In this document: positions 1 through 9,493 of the stretch, piece after piece | Numbering within the stretch: position 1 is the stretch's first letter | How the letters are laid out: every line of letters starts with the position of its first letter | DNA from: Rhizobium skierniewicense | Lineage (GTDB): Bacteria; Pseudomonadota; Alphaproteobacteria; Rhizobiales; Rhizobiaceae | Direction: 5' to 3' | DNA: 64,000 nucleotides | Assembly: GCF_014196515.1 (NCBI RefSeq) | Contig: NZ_JACIDV010000011.1 | Coordinates: 62,001-126,000, forward strand | Program-made: the position numbers and the translations under genes | The notes under the pieces: generated by a model | The model's database searches: none | What the model was told of the DNA's origin: nothing | Seen by the model: the letters and a program-made list of their open reading frames with translations, nothing else

Positions 1-289
1 CATCCTGATCGCAATCGGTGCGCATCTCGCGCACGGTTTGGAGATTGCCGGAGGTTTCGCCCTTTTTCCAGATTTTGTCGCGCGAACGACTGTAATAATG
101 CGCGATGCCGGTTTCCAGCGTCAGCGCTACGGCCTGCGCATTCATATGCGCAACCATCAACAATTCGCCGTCTTTCAAATCCGTCACGACGGCAGTGACG
201 AGGCCATGAGCATCGAATTTCGGGGTGAAGGCACCGGCTGCCTCAAGCTCGTGCTTATCGCCAGAAGCGGGCGGAAATGTCAGCGCCAT
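1..289 (-). CDS. hisI: Phosphoribosyl-AMP cyclohydrolase HisI (3' end outside window)
   Basis: HisI hydrolyses the ring of phosphoribosyl-AMP in histidine biosynthesis in the cytoplasm. Reading leftward from the ATG at 289 gives a protein beginning [19 protein letters not shown]. It then shows the family's core: a HMNAQA segment, [19 protein letters not shown], and the start of the metal-binding TDCDQD motif exactly at the window edge. About 96 residues are present and the C-terminal part with the last cysteines is cut off. It lies downstream of folE on the same strand with about a 110-base gap, the hisI-folE order common in Rhizobiaceae. Confidence 0.93.
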   Translation of the reverse strand, partial: MALTFPPASGDKHELEAAGAFTPKFDAHGLVTAVVTDLKDGELLMVAHMNAQAVALTLETGIAHYYSRSRDKIWKKGETSGNLQTVREMRTDCDQD

Positions 290-397
290 GGGAACCTCGA
301 CAGTTCGTGGGAGCGGTCGCCGCGGGGACACGACCATGAGCAGGATGGATGTCGGGCGGCGAAACGATGTGTTCAGCCGCCCGTATCGAAACTGGTA

Positions 398-1024
398 TTA
401 GCGGCTATAAACCATGGACATGAAGCGAGCTTGCTGGGCAGCTTCCGACTTGAATGTGCCGGTGAAGCTGGTCGTCAGCGTGGTCGACCCCTGCTTCTGC
501 ACGCCACGCATGGACATGCACATGTGTTCTGCATCGATCATCACGGCCACACCGCGCGGCTTCAGCTTGCTTTCGATGGCGTTGGCGATCTGCGCCGTCA
601 TCGTTTCCTGCGTCTGCAAACGGCGACCGAAGATTTCGACGACGCGGGCGATCTTGGAAAGGCCCAGCACGCGACCTTCCGGCAGGTAGGCGACATGCGC
701 TTTACCAATGATCGGAACCATGTGGTGTTCACAGTGGGAATAAAAGGGAATGTCACGCACCAGAATGATGTCGTCGTAACCGCCGACTTCTTCGAATGTC
801 GTGCCCAGCACGTCGTTGGCATCCAGCGCGTAGCCGCTGAACAGTTCGCGGTAGGATTTTGCTACGCGCTTTGGCGTGTCGAGCAGGCCTTCACGGTCGG
901 GATTGTCGCCCGCCCAGCGCAGCAAAACGCGCACGGCATCTTCAGCTTCGGCCTGCGTAGGGCGCTCGGCGGAAATACCGTCCTGAGCACCCGCACCGGG
1001 GAAATTCTTCACGATTGCATCCAT
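398..1024 (-). CDS. folE: GTP cyclohydrolase I FolE
   Basis: FolE converts GTP to 7,8-dihydroneopterin triphosphate, the first step of folate synthesis. The 208-residue product has the usual length. It carries the zinc-site motif HCEHHMVP, the downstream MCMSMRGV segment holding the other zinc cysteine, and the SIARVVEIF-type helix. I start at ATG 1024 ([12 protein letters not shown]). The frame stays open another 32 codons upstream, but that stretch is Arg/Asn-rich and does not resemble the family. It is transcribed away from the divergent scaffold gene at 1278. Confidence 0.95.
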   Translation of the reverse strand: MDAIVKNFPGAGAQDGISAERPTQAEAEDAVRVLLRWAGDNPDREGLLDTPKRVAKSYRELFSGYALDANDVLGTTFEEVGGYDDIILVRDIPFYSHCEHHMVPIIGKAHVAYLPEGRVLGLSKIARVVEIFGRRLQTQETMTAQIANAIESKLKPRGVAVMIDAEHMCMSMRGVQKQGSTTLTTSFTGTFKSEAAQQARFMSMVYSR

Positions 1025-1277
1025 CTTTTGATCTCCGATGCAGTTCAAGGCTGCATCTGAATATGGGTTACGGCTCCAATTACAACGCGCCGCGCGTGCT
1101 ATCTGGTTGTTTTCAGGCAATAATGCAAGCCTGAGGTCACGAATTTGGCATGCGATAAATGATCACACCTTGATGACGTAGGCGTCTCATAACATATAAA
1201 GATGACAAGTGGCAGAAAAGTGCTGCCTTGGTTGACGAGGTGTTTGAAAAACCAATCCTGCCCACACGGATCATCAC

Positions 1278-1718
1278 ATGGACGATATCTACAACGACCG
1301 AATTCTGGAGTTTGCTGGTAATATTCCGCTCACCGGCGATATGCCGGATGCGCATGCCAGCGCTCAGAAACACTCCAAGCTGTGCGGCTCCAAGGTCAAG
1401 GTTTACGTGAAGCTCACCCATGGTGTTGTCACGGATTTCTCCCATGAGGTGCGTGCCTGCGCCCTGGGGCAGGCCTCTTCGTCCATCATGGCCCGCCATG
1501 TCGTAGGCGCCACGAGCGATCAAATCCGAACGGCACGCGCCGACATGCTTGCCATGCTGACGGCAGGCGGTGAGGGGCCGGGCGGCAGGTTCGAGGATAT
1601 GCGTGTTTTGAAACCGGTGAAGGACTACAAAGCCCGCCACGCCTCTACCATGCTCACATTCGACGCGATCTGCGACTGTCTCGACCAGATCGAGGCAGAG
1701 CAGCGTCTTCCGGCTTAA
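1278..1718 (+). CDS. NifU/IscU-like iron-sulfur cluster scaffold protein
   Basis: The 146-residue product resembles the NifU N-terminal/SufU family, on which Fe-S clusters are assembled. Three conserved-type cysteines sit at the expected spacing: one in KLCGSKV, one in RACALGQASSS, and a third in AICDCLDQ near the C-terminus. The alphaproteobacterial version differs from classical IscU in sequence around these cysteines, so the name is kept generic. It is followed almost immediately by yidD (the next frame opens 3 bases after the stop), so the two are probably cotranscribed. Transcription is divergent from folE. Confidence 0.85.
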   Translation: MDDIYNDRILEFAGNIPLTGDMPDAHASAQKHSKLCGSKVKVYVKLTHGVVTDFSHEVRACALGQASSSIMARHVVGATSDQIRTARADMLAMLTAGGEGPGGRFEDMRVLKPVKDYKARHASTMLTFDAICDCLDQIEAEQRLPA

Positions 1719-1721
1719 GCC

Positions 1722-2081
1722 GTGTGTAACGAGCCGCACTGCCAGCACCCTGACAGGACGCCGAAAACTCGCAACTGGTCCGGCTCCTTTCGCAAAACCC
1801 CGGGACGCCTTCTCGGGATGGGCCTCATCCGTTTCTACCAGCTGGCATTCTCAGGCTTCATCGGTAATTCCTGCCGCCACATTCCCACCTGCTCCGAATA
1901 TGGCTATGAGGCCTTTGCCCGCCACGGTTTCTGGGCCGGTGGCTGGATGACCCTGTTTCGCGTCGCCCGCTGCGGACCGGGTGGCACCAGCGGGCTTGAT
2001 CCCGTCGCGGAACAGCTGGGCGCACGGCAGAAGTGGTACATGCCCTGGCGGTATCTTCGTTCTCATTCTGGCCAGCAATGA
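1722..2081 (+). CDS. yidD: Membrane protein insertion efficiency factor YidD
   Basis: YidD is a small membrane-associated protein that aids YidC/Sec-dependent insertion. The hallmark run is clear: YQLAFSGFIGNSCRHIPTCSEYGYEA, with paired cysteines, then a Gly/Trp-rich FWAGGWMTLFRVARCGPGG segment. At 119 residues it is slightly longer than the usual 70-100 because of an N-terminal extension (MCNEPHCQHPDRTPK). A later start is possible, for example the Met in LLGMGLIRFYQ. It lies between the scaffold gene and thrS on the same strand. Confidence 0.9.
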   Translation: MCNEPHCQHPDRTPKTRNWSGSFRKTPGRLLGMGLIRFYQLAFSGFIGNSCRHIPTCSEYGYEAFARHGFWAGGWMTLFRVARCGPGGTSGLDPVAEQLGARQKWYMPWRYLRSHSGQQ

Positions 2082-2197
2082 GCCTTTACCCTTCTGGCGA
2101 ACGCGTTTAAACAGTCGCCTCGATCAGTCACGATCGATCGACCGATTTTACATGAAACCACCCGCATTCGTTGGCGGGACTGGACAGGAGAAGTATG

Positions 2198-4210
2198 ATG
2201 TCAGACGCCATTTCCCTCACATTTCCCGATGGCTCCGTTCGCCAGTATGCACAAGGCACGACCGGGCGCGATGTGGCCGAATCCATTTCCAAGTCGCTTG
2301 CCAAGAAGGCCGTCGCGATTGCGCTGGATGGCACTGTGCGCGACCTTTCCGAAACCATTGTCGATGGCAAGATCGAGATCGTCACCCGAGACGATAGCCG
2401 CGCGCTGGAGCTGATCCGTCACGATGCGGCCCACGTGATGGCGGAAGCCGTGCAAGAATTGTGGCCCGGTACGCAAGTCACGATCGGCCCCGTGATCGAA
2501 AACGGCTTTTATTACGACTTTGCCAAGAACGAGCCCTTCACGCCGGACGATCTGCCGAAGATCGAAAAGAAGATGAAGGAGATCATCGGTCGGTCCAAGC
2601 CGTTCACACGCGAAATCTGGTCCCGTGAAAAGGCGAAAGAAGTCTTCGCTGCCAAGGGTGAGCAATACAAGGTCGAACTTGTGGATGCGATCCCCGAGGG
2701 GCAGGACCTCAAGATTTATTATCAGGGTGACTGGTTCGATCTTTGCCGGGGTCCTCACATGGCCAACACCGGGCAGATCGGCACGGCCTTCAAGCTGATG
2801 AAGGTTGCCGGTGCCTATTGGCGTGGCGATAGCAACAACCCGATGCTGACGCGCATCTACGGCACCGCATGGGCTACGCAGGAAGAGCTGGATCAGTATC
2901 TCCACATTCTGGCCGAAGCCGAAAAGCGCGATCACCGCAAGCTCGGTCGCGAGATGGACCTGTTCCATTTTCAGGAAGAAGGCCCTGGCGTCGTCTTCTG
3001 GCACGGCAAGGGCTGGCGCATGTTCCAGACCCTGACGGCCTATATGCGCCGGCAGTTGGAAGGTACCTATCAGGAGGTCAATGCACCGCAGGTGCTGGAT
3101 GCTTCCTTGTGGGAAACCTCCGGTCACTGGGGCTGGTATCAGGAAAACATGTTCGCCGTGAAATCGGCCTGTGCGTTCACTCACCCGAAGGATGAGGAAG
3201 CGGATAACCGCGTCTTCGCGCTGAAGCCAATGAACTGCCCGGGTCATGTTCAAATCTTCAAGCATGGGTTGAAGTCTTACCGGGAATTGCCTGTTCGCCT
3301 TGCGGAATTCGGCAACGTTCATCGCTACGAAGCCTCCGGCGCGCTGCATGGCTTGATGCGTGTTCGCGGCTTCACACAGGATGACGCGCACGTCTTCTGC
3401 ACGGAAGAGCAGATGGCGGCGGAATGCCTGCGCATCAACGATCTCATCCTGTCGGTCTACAAGGATTTCGGTTTCGACGAAATCGTCGTCAAGCTGTCTA
3501 CGCGCCCAGAAAAGCGCGTCGGCTCCGACGAGGTCTGGGACCGCGCCGAAAGCGTGATGACCGATGTGCTGAAATCCATCGAATCCCAGTCCGAGGGTCG
3601 TATCAAGACCGATATTCTGCCGGGCGAGGGTGCGTTCTACGGTCCGAAGTTTGAGTACACGCTGAAGGATGCCATTGGTCGCGAATGGCAGTGCGGCACA
3701 ACGCAGGTGGATTTCAATCTGCCTGAACGCTTTGGTGCCTTCTACATCGATCAAGCCTCCGAAAAGCGCCAGCCGGTGATGATCCACCGCGCCATCTGCG
3801 GCTCGATGGAACGGTTCCTCGGGATTCTCATCGAGAATTTCGCCGGTCACATGCCGCTGTGGTTCGCACCGCAGCAGGTCGTCGTCGCCACCATCACCTC
3901 AGACGCCGATGATTATGGTCGCGAAGTCGCCGAAGCGCTACGCGACGCGGGTCTTTCGGTCGAAACCGATTTCCGCAACGAGAAGATCAACTACAAGGTC
4001 CGCGAACACTCGGTCACCAAGGTCCCGGTCATCATCGTTTGCGGCAAAAAGGAAGCTGAAGAGCGCACAGTCAACATCCGCCGCCTCGGCTCGCAGGCGC
4101 AGACCTCCTACGCGCTGGACGAGGCGATCGCCAATCTTGTGGAGGAGGCGACACCACCGGACGTTAAGCGCAAGCGTGCGGCAAAGGCTGCCAAGGCAAA
4201 AGCTGCTTAA
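2198..4210 (+). CDS. thrS: Threonyl-tRNA synthetase ThrS
   Basis: ThrS charges tRNA-Thr and edits mischarged serine. The 670-residue product has all expected parts in order. These are an N-terminal TGS domain ([18 protein letters not shown]), the editing-domain zinc motif [10 protein letters not shown], and class II motifs including [29 protein letters not shown] and the motif 3 run [13 protein letters not shown]. An anticodon-binding domain follows ([14 protein letters not shown] onward). The start is ATG 2198, seven bases after AGGAG at 2186-2190; the adjacent ATG 2195 is the alternative. The C-terminal Lys/Ala-rich tail is typical of rhizobial ThrS. Confidence 0.97.
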   Translation: MSDAISLTFPDGSVRQYAQGTTGRDVAESISKSLAKKAVAIALDGTVRDLSETIVDGKIEIVTRDDSRALELIRHDAAHVMAEAVQELWPGTQVTIGPVIENGFYYDFAKNEPFTPDDLPKIEKKMKEIIGRSKPFTREIWSREKAKEVFAAKGEQYKVELVDAIPEGQDLKIYYQGDWFDLCRGPHMANTGQIGTAFKLMKVAGAYWRGDSNNPMLTRIYGTAWATQEELDQYLHILAEAEKRDHRKLGREMDLFHFQEEGPGVVFWHGKGWRMFQTLTAYMRRQLEGTYQEVNAPQVLDASLWETSGHWGWYQENMFAVKSACAFTHPKDEEADNRVFALKPMNCPGHVQIFKHGLKSYRELPVRLAEFGNVHRYEASGALHGLMRVRGFTQDDAHVFCTEEQMAAECLRINDLILSVYKDFGFDEIVVKLSTRPEKRVGSDEVWDRAESVMTDVLKSIESQSEGRIKTDILPGEGAFYGPKFEYTLKDAIGREWQCGTTQVDFNLPERFGAFYIDQASEKRQPVMIHRAICGSMERFLGILIENFAGHMPLWFAPQQVVVATITSDADDYGREVAEALRDAGLSVETDFRNEKINYKVREHSVTKVPVIIVCGKKEAEERTVNIRRLGSQAQTSYALDEAIANLVEEATPPDVKRKRAAKAAKAKAA

Positions 4211-4233
4211 CGTATTCAAAACGCGTTCTCCTT

Positions 4234-4269
4234 CACCCTCGGAAAGACATTTCCGGGGGTGTTTTTTTT
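4234..4269 (+). terminator. Rho-independent terminator after thrS
   Basis: CACCCTCGGAAA (4234-4245), a 4-base loop, and TTTCCGGGGGTG (4250-4261) form a 12-bp stem with a single G-U type pair. Eight Ts follow (4262-4269). This cleanly separates thrS from the toxin-antitoxin pair. Confidence 0.9.
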
Positions 4270-4313
4270 CCAATCTGTATTACAATGAAATACAAGTTCC
4301 AGGAGGATGACCC

Positions 4314-4571
4314 ATGAAGCAGGCGCTTTCCAATCCTATCACGTTACGAATGCCAGAGGATGTGCTAACGGAAATCGAAAAGATTGCCGAAACGACCGAG
4401 CGGTCTCGAAGCTGGGTCATTGTTCGTGCTCTCAAGACATATCTCCTGAACGAGGGAGCTGATATTCTCGCTGTGAAGCGGGGGCGGGAGGAGATTGAGG
4501 ATGGAGAGTACGAAGACCTCGACGCTGTCGTTGCGGACTTGAAGAGAACCGCATCTGAAAAGGCCGCCTGA
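4314..4571 (+). CDS. Ribbon-helix-helix antitoxin (ParD/CopG type)
   Basis: The 85-residue product has a CopG/ribbon-helix-helix N-terminus (NPITLRMPEDVLTEIEKIAETTERSRSWVIVRALKTYL): a short beta strand, a helix and an Arg-Ser-Arg-Ser turn. An acidic C-terminal tail follows, as in antitoxins that wrap a toxin. Its stop codon overlaps the start of the downstream ParE-like gene (TGATG), which supports a coupled toxin-antitoxin operon. RHH antitoxins usually autorepress. GGAGG at 4303-4307 precedes the ATG. Confidence 0.85.
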   Translation: MKQALSNPITLRMPEDVLTEIEKIAETTERSRSWVIVRALKTYLLNEGADILAVKRGREEIEDGEYEDLDAVVADLKRTASEKAA

Positions 4572-4882
4572 TGCGCGTGATCATTTCGCGTTCGGCTGCG
4601 GCATATTTGCGAAATGAAGTTCAATACCTCAAAAGCAGAAATCCCATTGCAGCCACACGCTTCATTCAGGCAATCGCAGAGGCAAGGCGAAATATCGAGA
4701 TATTTCCAGATATCGGACAGGAAAATAACAATCTTCCTGTCGCCGGATGCAAGACTTGGGTTTTCGGTGATTATCTCATGGACTACATGCGAAAAGTCGA
4801 TGTTATCGAGATTGTCGCTGTTCGCCATGGCCGCATGCGGCCGTTGGTTCCCGGTCTAGATCCGGATGACGATTCTGAATGA
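4571..4882 (+). CDS. ParE/RelE-family toxin
   Basis: The 103-residue product fits the ParE/RelE superfamily. It has an N-terminal strand MRVIISRSAAAYLR, the IAATRFIQAIAEARRNIEIFPDIGQ helix-hairpin, and the C-terminal signature VIEIVAVRHGRMRP. ParE-type members poison gyrase and RelE-type members cleave mRNA; the sequence alone does not settle which. It is translationally coupled to the RHH antitoxin by a TGATG overlap. Size and arrangement are normal for an intact system. Confidence 0.87.
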   Translation: MRVIISRSAAAYLRNEVQYLKSRNPIAATRFIQAIAEARRNIEIFPDIGQENNNLPVAGCKTWVFGDYLMDYMRKVDVIEIVAVRHGRMRPLVPGLDPDDDSE

Positions 4883-4893
4883 GGTCGCCGACG

Positions 4894-5874
4894 TCACTCG
4901 AAATCACCCGTCGTCTCTTCCGGGGCCTGGTCCTTCATCAACACTTCAACATCTGAGTCGTTGCCCGCAGCCACTTTGAAGTTGCGCTGGTAGACCTTGT
5001 CCTTGTTGCGGGCGATGGCTGTGTATTCGCCGTCGGCCAGAACCATCGTGGAGAAAGCGCTCACGCTTTCGTTGACGAGGTCACCCGAGCCTGTGAGTAC
5101 CGACCAGGCTGTATCGGCAATCGCTTCGCCACCATGTTCCGACACCAGCTTCAGCGTTACCTGTGCGGCACGGTGCTGAAGCGTCGCTTCCGTCAGCTTG
5201 CCCGCCTCGACCTGAATATCGGCGCGGACGACCGCGTTGACGCCGCCATATTCGGAGACGACATGGTAGGTCCCGGCGTTGAGCCGCACGATGGTGTTGG
5301 GTTTGACATCGGACATCACGAGACGGCGTTCACCATCCTCCTGCGTATCCGGTGAATAGATCGAAAATTTGAGTTGGCCCGGCGAAATCCGTTTGTCGGT
5401 TCCGGCCACGGCGTTCAGTACGAAGCCACCGGCATCGAGAATCAGCACCTGCTTGTCGATCTTGCCACTGGCGGGAACGCTGACCTTCTTGGTCACGCCT
5501 GCACGTCCGAACGACACATTGATGAAGTAGTCACCGGGTGTCAGGTGGAATTCCGCCGGGCCGCCATCCGAACTCGCCAACATCGGCAACTTCCCGTCCG
5601 GGCCGGGTATGGGGCTGAACACGCGCCATGCGAGCCCCTCCATCATCGGCTCTCCGTCATTGGTCAGCTTGGCTTCCATGGTGATGTCGCGGGAGTTGGA
5701 TTGTGGGGCGTCGGGGGCAGCGGGTGCCGTGAAAGCGTTGAGCTTTGGCATCTTCTGCGTTCCGCCAAGCTGTTTGAAATCCTTGAAGGCGTCCTGAGAG
5801 AACGCGGCACCACTCGGCAAGACGACCAAAACGGCTGCCATACAAACACTTGCCGCAATTTTGATGGATGTCAT
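4894..5874 (-). CDS. Secreted/periplasmic hypothetical protein with repeated beta-type segments
   Basis: The 326-residue product begins with a clear Sec signal peptide (MTSIKIAASVCMAAVLVVLPSGAAFSQ, cleavage near residue 27). Several repeats of a similar module follow, each with a phrase such as GDYFINVSFGRAGVTKKVSV, GTYHVVSEYGGVNAVVRADI or GEYTAIARNKDKVYQRNFKV. This pattern suggests tandem carboxypeptidase-regulatory-like or Ig-like beta domains. I do not recognise a named function. The start at 5874 is chosen for the signal peptide; the frame is open 44 codons further but that would bury it. It is divergent from the nitroreductase gene. Confidence 0.75.
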   Translation of the reverse strand: MTSIKIAASVCMAAVLVVLPSGAAFSQDAFKDFKQLGGTQKMPKLNAFTAPAAPDAPQSNSRDITMEAKLTNDGEPMMEGLAWRVFSPIPGPDGKLPMLASSDGGPAEFHLTPGDYFINVSFGRAGVTKKVSVPASGKIDKQVLILDAGGFVLNAVAGTDKRISPGQLKFSIYSPDTQEDGERRLVMSDVKPNTIVRLNAGTYHVVSEYGGVNAVVRADIQVEAGKLTEATLQHRAAQVTLKLVSEHGGEAIADTAWSVLTGSGDLVNESVSAFSTMVLADGEYTAIARNKDKVYQRNFKVAAGNDSDVEVLMKDQAPEETTGDFE

Positions 5875-5983
5875 TACGCTCAACCGGATTGACTTCTTGT
5901 TTTTCTGGGACCACTTCAAACGCAATGCCGTGGCGATTTCAAGGCCCCTGATTTGATATGTATGATAATGGAACGGTTCTGAT

Positions 5984-6565
5984 ATGAAAGACAATATCAC
6001 CCTCATCGATTACCTGAATGTTCGCCGGTCCACGCCAGCGCCGCAGCTGACCGAGCCGGGCCCGGATCGCGCAGAGATCGAAGAGATATTGCGCCTGACA
6101 GTCCGCGTTCCCGACCACGGCAAGATCGCGCCATGGCGCTTCATCGTCTACCGGGGCGAAGAGCGCGAGCGGCTGGGCAACGCTGCCTTGAAGCGCGCAC
6201 TCGAAAAAACACCTGACCTCAGCGCCGAATATCAGGAGGTCGAGCGCACCCGCTTCACCCGCGCACCTCTTGTTGTCGCTGTTGTCAGCACGGCTGCGCC
6301 GCATGTCAAAATTCCCGAATGGGAGCAGGTCATGTCCGTCGGTGCAGTTTGCCTCAACATGCTGTTTGCGGCCAACGCCAAGGGCTATGCCGCCAACTGG
6401 CTGACGGAATGGGTGTCCTACGACGAAGCACTCTTCCCCGCGCTAGGGGTCAATCCGGGCGAAAAAATCGCGGGCTTCATCCACATTGGGTCAACGACGT
6501 TTCCGCCGGTCGAACGCCCGCGTCCGCAACTCTCTGACGTCGTGACATGGGTGGGCGAAGCCTGA
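5984..6565 (+). CDS. Nitroreductase family protein (YdjA-like)
   Basis: The 193-residue FMN-dependent nitroreductase-fold protein starts with the family's [40 protein letters not shown] motif, which binds FMN. The helix [22 protein letters not shown] follows, with a C-terminal GFIHIGST. The single-domain compact type with PDHGK resembles YdjA. Substrate is unknown. It overlaps the next gene (TGATG), so the two flavin proteins probably form an operon. Confidence 0.87.
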   Translation: MKDNITLIDYLNVRRSTPAPQLTEPGPDRAEIEEILRLTVRVPDHGKIAPWRFIVYRGEERERLGNAALKRALEKTPDLSAEYQEVERTRFTRAPLVVAVVSTAAPHVKIPEWEQVMSVGAVCLNMLFAANAKGYAANWLTEWVSYDEALFPALGVNPGEKIAGFIHIGSTTFPPVERPRPQLSDVVTWVGEA

Positions 6566-7170
6566 TGTTCTACACCACCGATACCAATCGGCATGGCCTG
6601 TCGCATGATCCATTCAAGGCCATTGTCGCGCCACGGCCTATCGGCTGGATCGGGTCCAAGGGAAAGGACGGATCGCTCAATCTTGCGCCGTATTCTTTCT
6701 TCAATGCGGTGGCGGATGTCCCCAAGCTCATCATGTTTTCGTCCAGCGGCCATAAGCATAGCGTGCGCAATGTCGAGGAAAGCGGTGTGTTTACCGCCAA
6801 TCTCGTCAGCCGGCACCTTGTGGACAAGATGAACGCATCCTCCGCGCCTGTCGCATATGGTGTCAACGAATTCGAGCTTGCCGGGCTCACGCCGAAACAG
6901 GGGGAACTTGTGGATGCACCCTATGTCGCGGAGGCCTATGCCGCTCTGGAGTGCCGCGTCACGCAGATCATGCGCCCCGTGGATGTCGATGGCGTGGAGG
7001 CTGATTCCTGGATTGTCTTCGGGCAGGTCGTCGGCATTCATCTGGATGAAGCCGTCATCGACAATGGTCGTATAGACATGACACGGGCACGCCCCGTGGC
7101 GCGCATGGGCTACATGGATTATTGCGACGGCGGCGTTGACGTCTTCCAGCTCAAGCGGCCCGGTTCGTGA
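6565..7170 (+). CDS. Flavin reductase family protein (FMN-binding split barrel)
   Basis: The 201-residue protein belongs to the flavin reductase-like FMN-binding family: SHDPFKAIVAPRPIGWIGSKGKDGSLNLAPYSFFNAVADVPKLIMFSS is the diagnostic N-terminal segment. I start at ATG 6565, overlapping the nitroreductase stop, rather than 18 bases upstream. Members transfer electrons to FMN or bind flavin; the partner is unknown. Confidence 0.87.
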   Translation: MFYTTDTNRHGLSHDPFKAIVAPRPIGWIGSKGKDGSLNLAPYSFFNAVADVPKLIMFSSSGHKHSVRNVEESGVFTANLVSRHLVDKMNASSAPVAYGVNEFELAGLTPKQGELVDAPYVAEAYAALECRVTQIMRPVDVDGVEADSWIVFGQVVGIHLDEAVIDNGRIDMTRARPVARMGYMDYCDGGVDVFQLKRPGS

Positions 7171-7319
7171 GATGCGTCTTTCCGGATTGTTAAAAGATAT
7201 GGTGAACCAATCGTAAACCTTTTGCTCCTAGTGTCGGTACTCTAGGGGCAGGGGTCGGATTCGCATTGGGATCACGCCTGTTCCAGACCAGTCGGAATTG
7301 TCTGTTTTTGGGGCGCAGG

Positions 7320-8456
7320 GTGATCGTACAAGCATTTCTTCGTTGGTCGGAAAAAGCTGGATCGCGTGATCGCACCAAGGCGGCCAGCGTACTTGCGCAG
7401 GCTTATCTGCAATCCCGCCTGCCGCAGGATCGTTACGATAGCGCCTATGATGCGATGACCTATCTACTGGATGATCCGTCCCCGAAGGTGCGCCTCGCCC
7501 TCGCAGAACAGCTAGCCTACGCGCCCGATGCACCCCGCGCCATTGTCTTCGCGCTCGCGGAAGATCAGCCCGAAATCGCCTGCCTTGTCATTATCCATTC
7601 GCCTGTGCTGCGGGAAACCGATCTGGTCGATCTGGCCGGAAACGGCACGGCCATGACACGCGCCATGATTGCCGCGCGCCCGTACCTTGCTGCGGGCGCC
7701 TGTGCGGCGCTGGCCGAACTCGGCGGTGTTCTCGAACTCTCCATTCTGCTCGAAAACCGCAGCGCCTGTATCACGCCCTTTGCTCTACGACGAATTGCCG
7801 AGCGGCATGTGGATGATGCTGAGATCCGAGACCTTCTTCTGCACCATGACGATCTGCCCGCCGATGTGCGCTACAGCATGGTCGGCCATATCGGTGCGGC
7901 GCTAGCGGCATGCGATCTCGTCGGCAACGTCATACCCGCGGGTCGTCTTCAAAGTGTCATTCGGGATGCCTCTGACGCGGCAACGGTGATGATTGCCGGC
8001 GATGTCGCCAGGGAAGATATGCCGATGATGGTCGAACATCTTCGGGAGCAGGCGGGGCTTACACCTGCCTTTCTGATGAGTGCATTGTGCTCTGGAAAAC
8101 TCGATTTCTTTGCCGAATCGATCTCCAATCTGTCGGGTCTGGACAGCCACCGGGTGCGCTCCATTCTGGCCACAGGACGACATCATGCGCTGAAGGCCCT
8201 GTTCCAATCGACAGGCCTTTTCGGTGCAGTGCTGAACATCTTCATGGAGGCGACGCTTTTGTGGCGGAATGCTGCGGACACGCCTTATGCGGACACCATC
8301 ATGGAGCTGTCGTCGGGGTTGATGGCAAAATTTGCGCATGTTGACGGCGATGCTGCCATGCGCGAATTGCTGCATATGGTGGAAAAACTGCACATGCTGC
8401 AACAGCGCAATCGCGCCCGGGCCTTGGCGAGCGACTTGGTTGCGCAGGCCGCGTAG
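7320..8456 (+). CDS. DUF2336 domain protein
   Basis: The product, about 378 residues, is a helical-repeat protein of the DUF2336 family found in alphaproteobacteria. It has HEAT-like repeats such as DDPSPKVRLALAEQLAYAPDAPRAIVFALAEDQPEIACLVI and AERHVDDAEIRDLLLHHDDLPADVRYSMV. Function is not established. The GTG at 7320 (VQAFLRWSEKAG after V-I) is preferred, since residues encoded before it look non-native. An ATG 54 bases upstream at 7266 is the alternative. Confidence 0.75.
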   Translation: MIVQAFLRWSEKAGSRDRTKAASVLAQAYLQSRLPQDRYDSAYDAMTYLLDDPSPKVRLALAEQLAYAPDAPRAIVFALAEDQPEIACLVIIHSPVLRETDLVDLAGNGTAMTRAMIAARPYLAAGACAALAELGGVLELSILLENRSACITPFALRRIAERHVDDAEIRDLLLHHDDLPADVRYSMVGHIGAALAACDLVGNVIPAGRLQSVIRDASDAATVMIAGDVAREDMPMMVEHLREQAGLTPAFLMSALCSGKLDFFAESISNLSGLDSHRVRSILATGRHHALKALFQSTGLFGAVLNIFMEATLLWRNAADTPYADTIMELSSGLMAKFAHVDGDAAMRELLHMVEKLHMLQQRNRARALASDLVAQAA

Positions 8457-8458
8457 AG

Positions 8459-8884
8459 CTACTTTGCGAAACGACGTGCGATCCAGGAATAGCTGTCTTC
8501 CACCATTCGTACCGGCTTGCCCAACACTTCCTTGACGCCTTCGGTGGACGGCAAAATTCTGCGCACACGGGTGATGGCGCGCTGTGTCAGCGTCTGCTCT
8601 TCTTCCGTGTCCAGCGGAAGCGATGTGGTGGTCGCGTCCGGCGTCTGACCATCGGTCTTGGCACCATCGGTCTTGGCAATGTCATCTTTCGGCGCATCCG
8701 GTGTCTGGCAAACGGCGACCACCACGGGATAGGAGGCGTTGGCGAAATTGCCCAGCTGCTTTTCCGATTCGGCATCGCACAGTTCTATGCTCGTCCAGCG
8801 TTGCTGCATGGTCGCGATATGTCGGCAGTCGGTTGCGGTATCGTCGCAGCCGAGAATGGTCATCAAAACAAGCGCGGTTCTCAT
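8459..8884 (-). CDS. Hypothetical protein, possible lipoprotein
   Basis: The 141-residue protein has a very short hydrophobic start, MRTALVLMTILGC, whose ILGC could be a lipobox. A middle segment is rich in Asp/Thr/Pro (PDAPKDDIAKTDGAKTDGQTPDATTT) with a short internal repeat of KTDG. The C-terminus is basic and ends in DSYSWIARRFAK. It converges with the DUF2336 gene, with only 2 bases between the stops. No function recognised. Confidence 0.6.
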   Translation of the reverse strand: MRTALVLMTILGCDDTATDCRHIATMQQRWTSIELCDAESEKQLGNFANASYPVVVAVCQTPDAPKDDIAKTDGAKTDGQTPDATTTSLPLDTEEEQTLTQRAITRVRRILPSTEGVKEVLGKPVRMVEDSYSWIARRFAK

Positions 8885-8995
8885 TGTCGCTCTGTTGCCT
8901 CTGGAAGGAGAATTGTCTAACAGCGACGATCTAGCGGAATTGTAGTCTTATTGCGACGCAACGCCCTGCATTTGCAAAAATAAACGGAAATTAGC

Positions 8996-9493
8996 ATGCC
9001 CATTGCCATCACCTTGGAAAGTCCCCGCCAGCCGGAGATCCTTAGCCTTCTCGATCAGTCCGACGCCTACGCCGCATCGCTCTATCCGCCCGAAAGCAAT
9101 CATCTCGTCGATATCACCAGTCTGGAGAAACCGAACGTTTCATTCTTTGCGGCACGTCATGATGGCGAGATCGTTGGTTGCTGCGCTCTTGTCGAAGCCG
9201 GTGATGGCACAGCGGAAATCAAGCGTATGTTTGTCGACCCGAAAGCACGCGGCCTGAAAATCGGCAAGCTGATGCTGAATGCGTTGGTCGAACTTGGACA
9301 CGAACGCGGGCTGACCGCGATCCGCCTGGAAACGGGCATTAGCCAGCCGGCGGCAATCAGGCTTTATCATGAGGCGGGCTTCGTCGATATCGAGCCGTTC
9401 CCGCCATACAAGCCGGATCCGCTCAGCCTTTTCATGGAGCTGAGGCTTCAAGCGGCGGGCTACGAGGCCGTCTTACGTAGCGGCGCTGCGTGA
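8996..9493 (+). CDS. GNAT family N-acetyltransferase
   Basis: The 165-residue protein has GNAT motif A in EIKRMFVDPKARGLKIGKLMLNALVELG (the R/Q-x-x-G-x-G/A acetyl-CoA loop is seen as RGLKIG). A C-terminal LYHEAGFVDIEPFPPY motif is typical of small-molecule or peptide acetyltransferases. Substrate unknown. Its 3' end overlaps the convergent AI-2E transporter gene by 34 bases. Confidence 0.88.
   Translation: MPIAITLESPRQPEILSLLDQSDAYAASLYPPESNHLVDITSLEKPNVSFFAARHDGEIVGCCALVEAGDGTAEIKRMFVDPKARGLKIGKLMLNALVELGHERGLTAIRLETGISQPAAIRLYHEAGFVDIEPFPPYKPDPLSLFMELRLQAAGYEAVLRSGAA

Noticed and set aside
38-1060. Long plus-strand frame opposite hisI and folE
   Set aside because: The minus strand encodes clear HisI and FolE with motifs; the plus frame is a His/Arg-rich shadow.
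2201-3850. 549-codon minus-strand frame inside thrS
   Set aside because: ThrS on the plus strand has every family motif; the opposite frame is a composition artefact.
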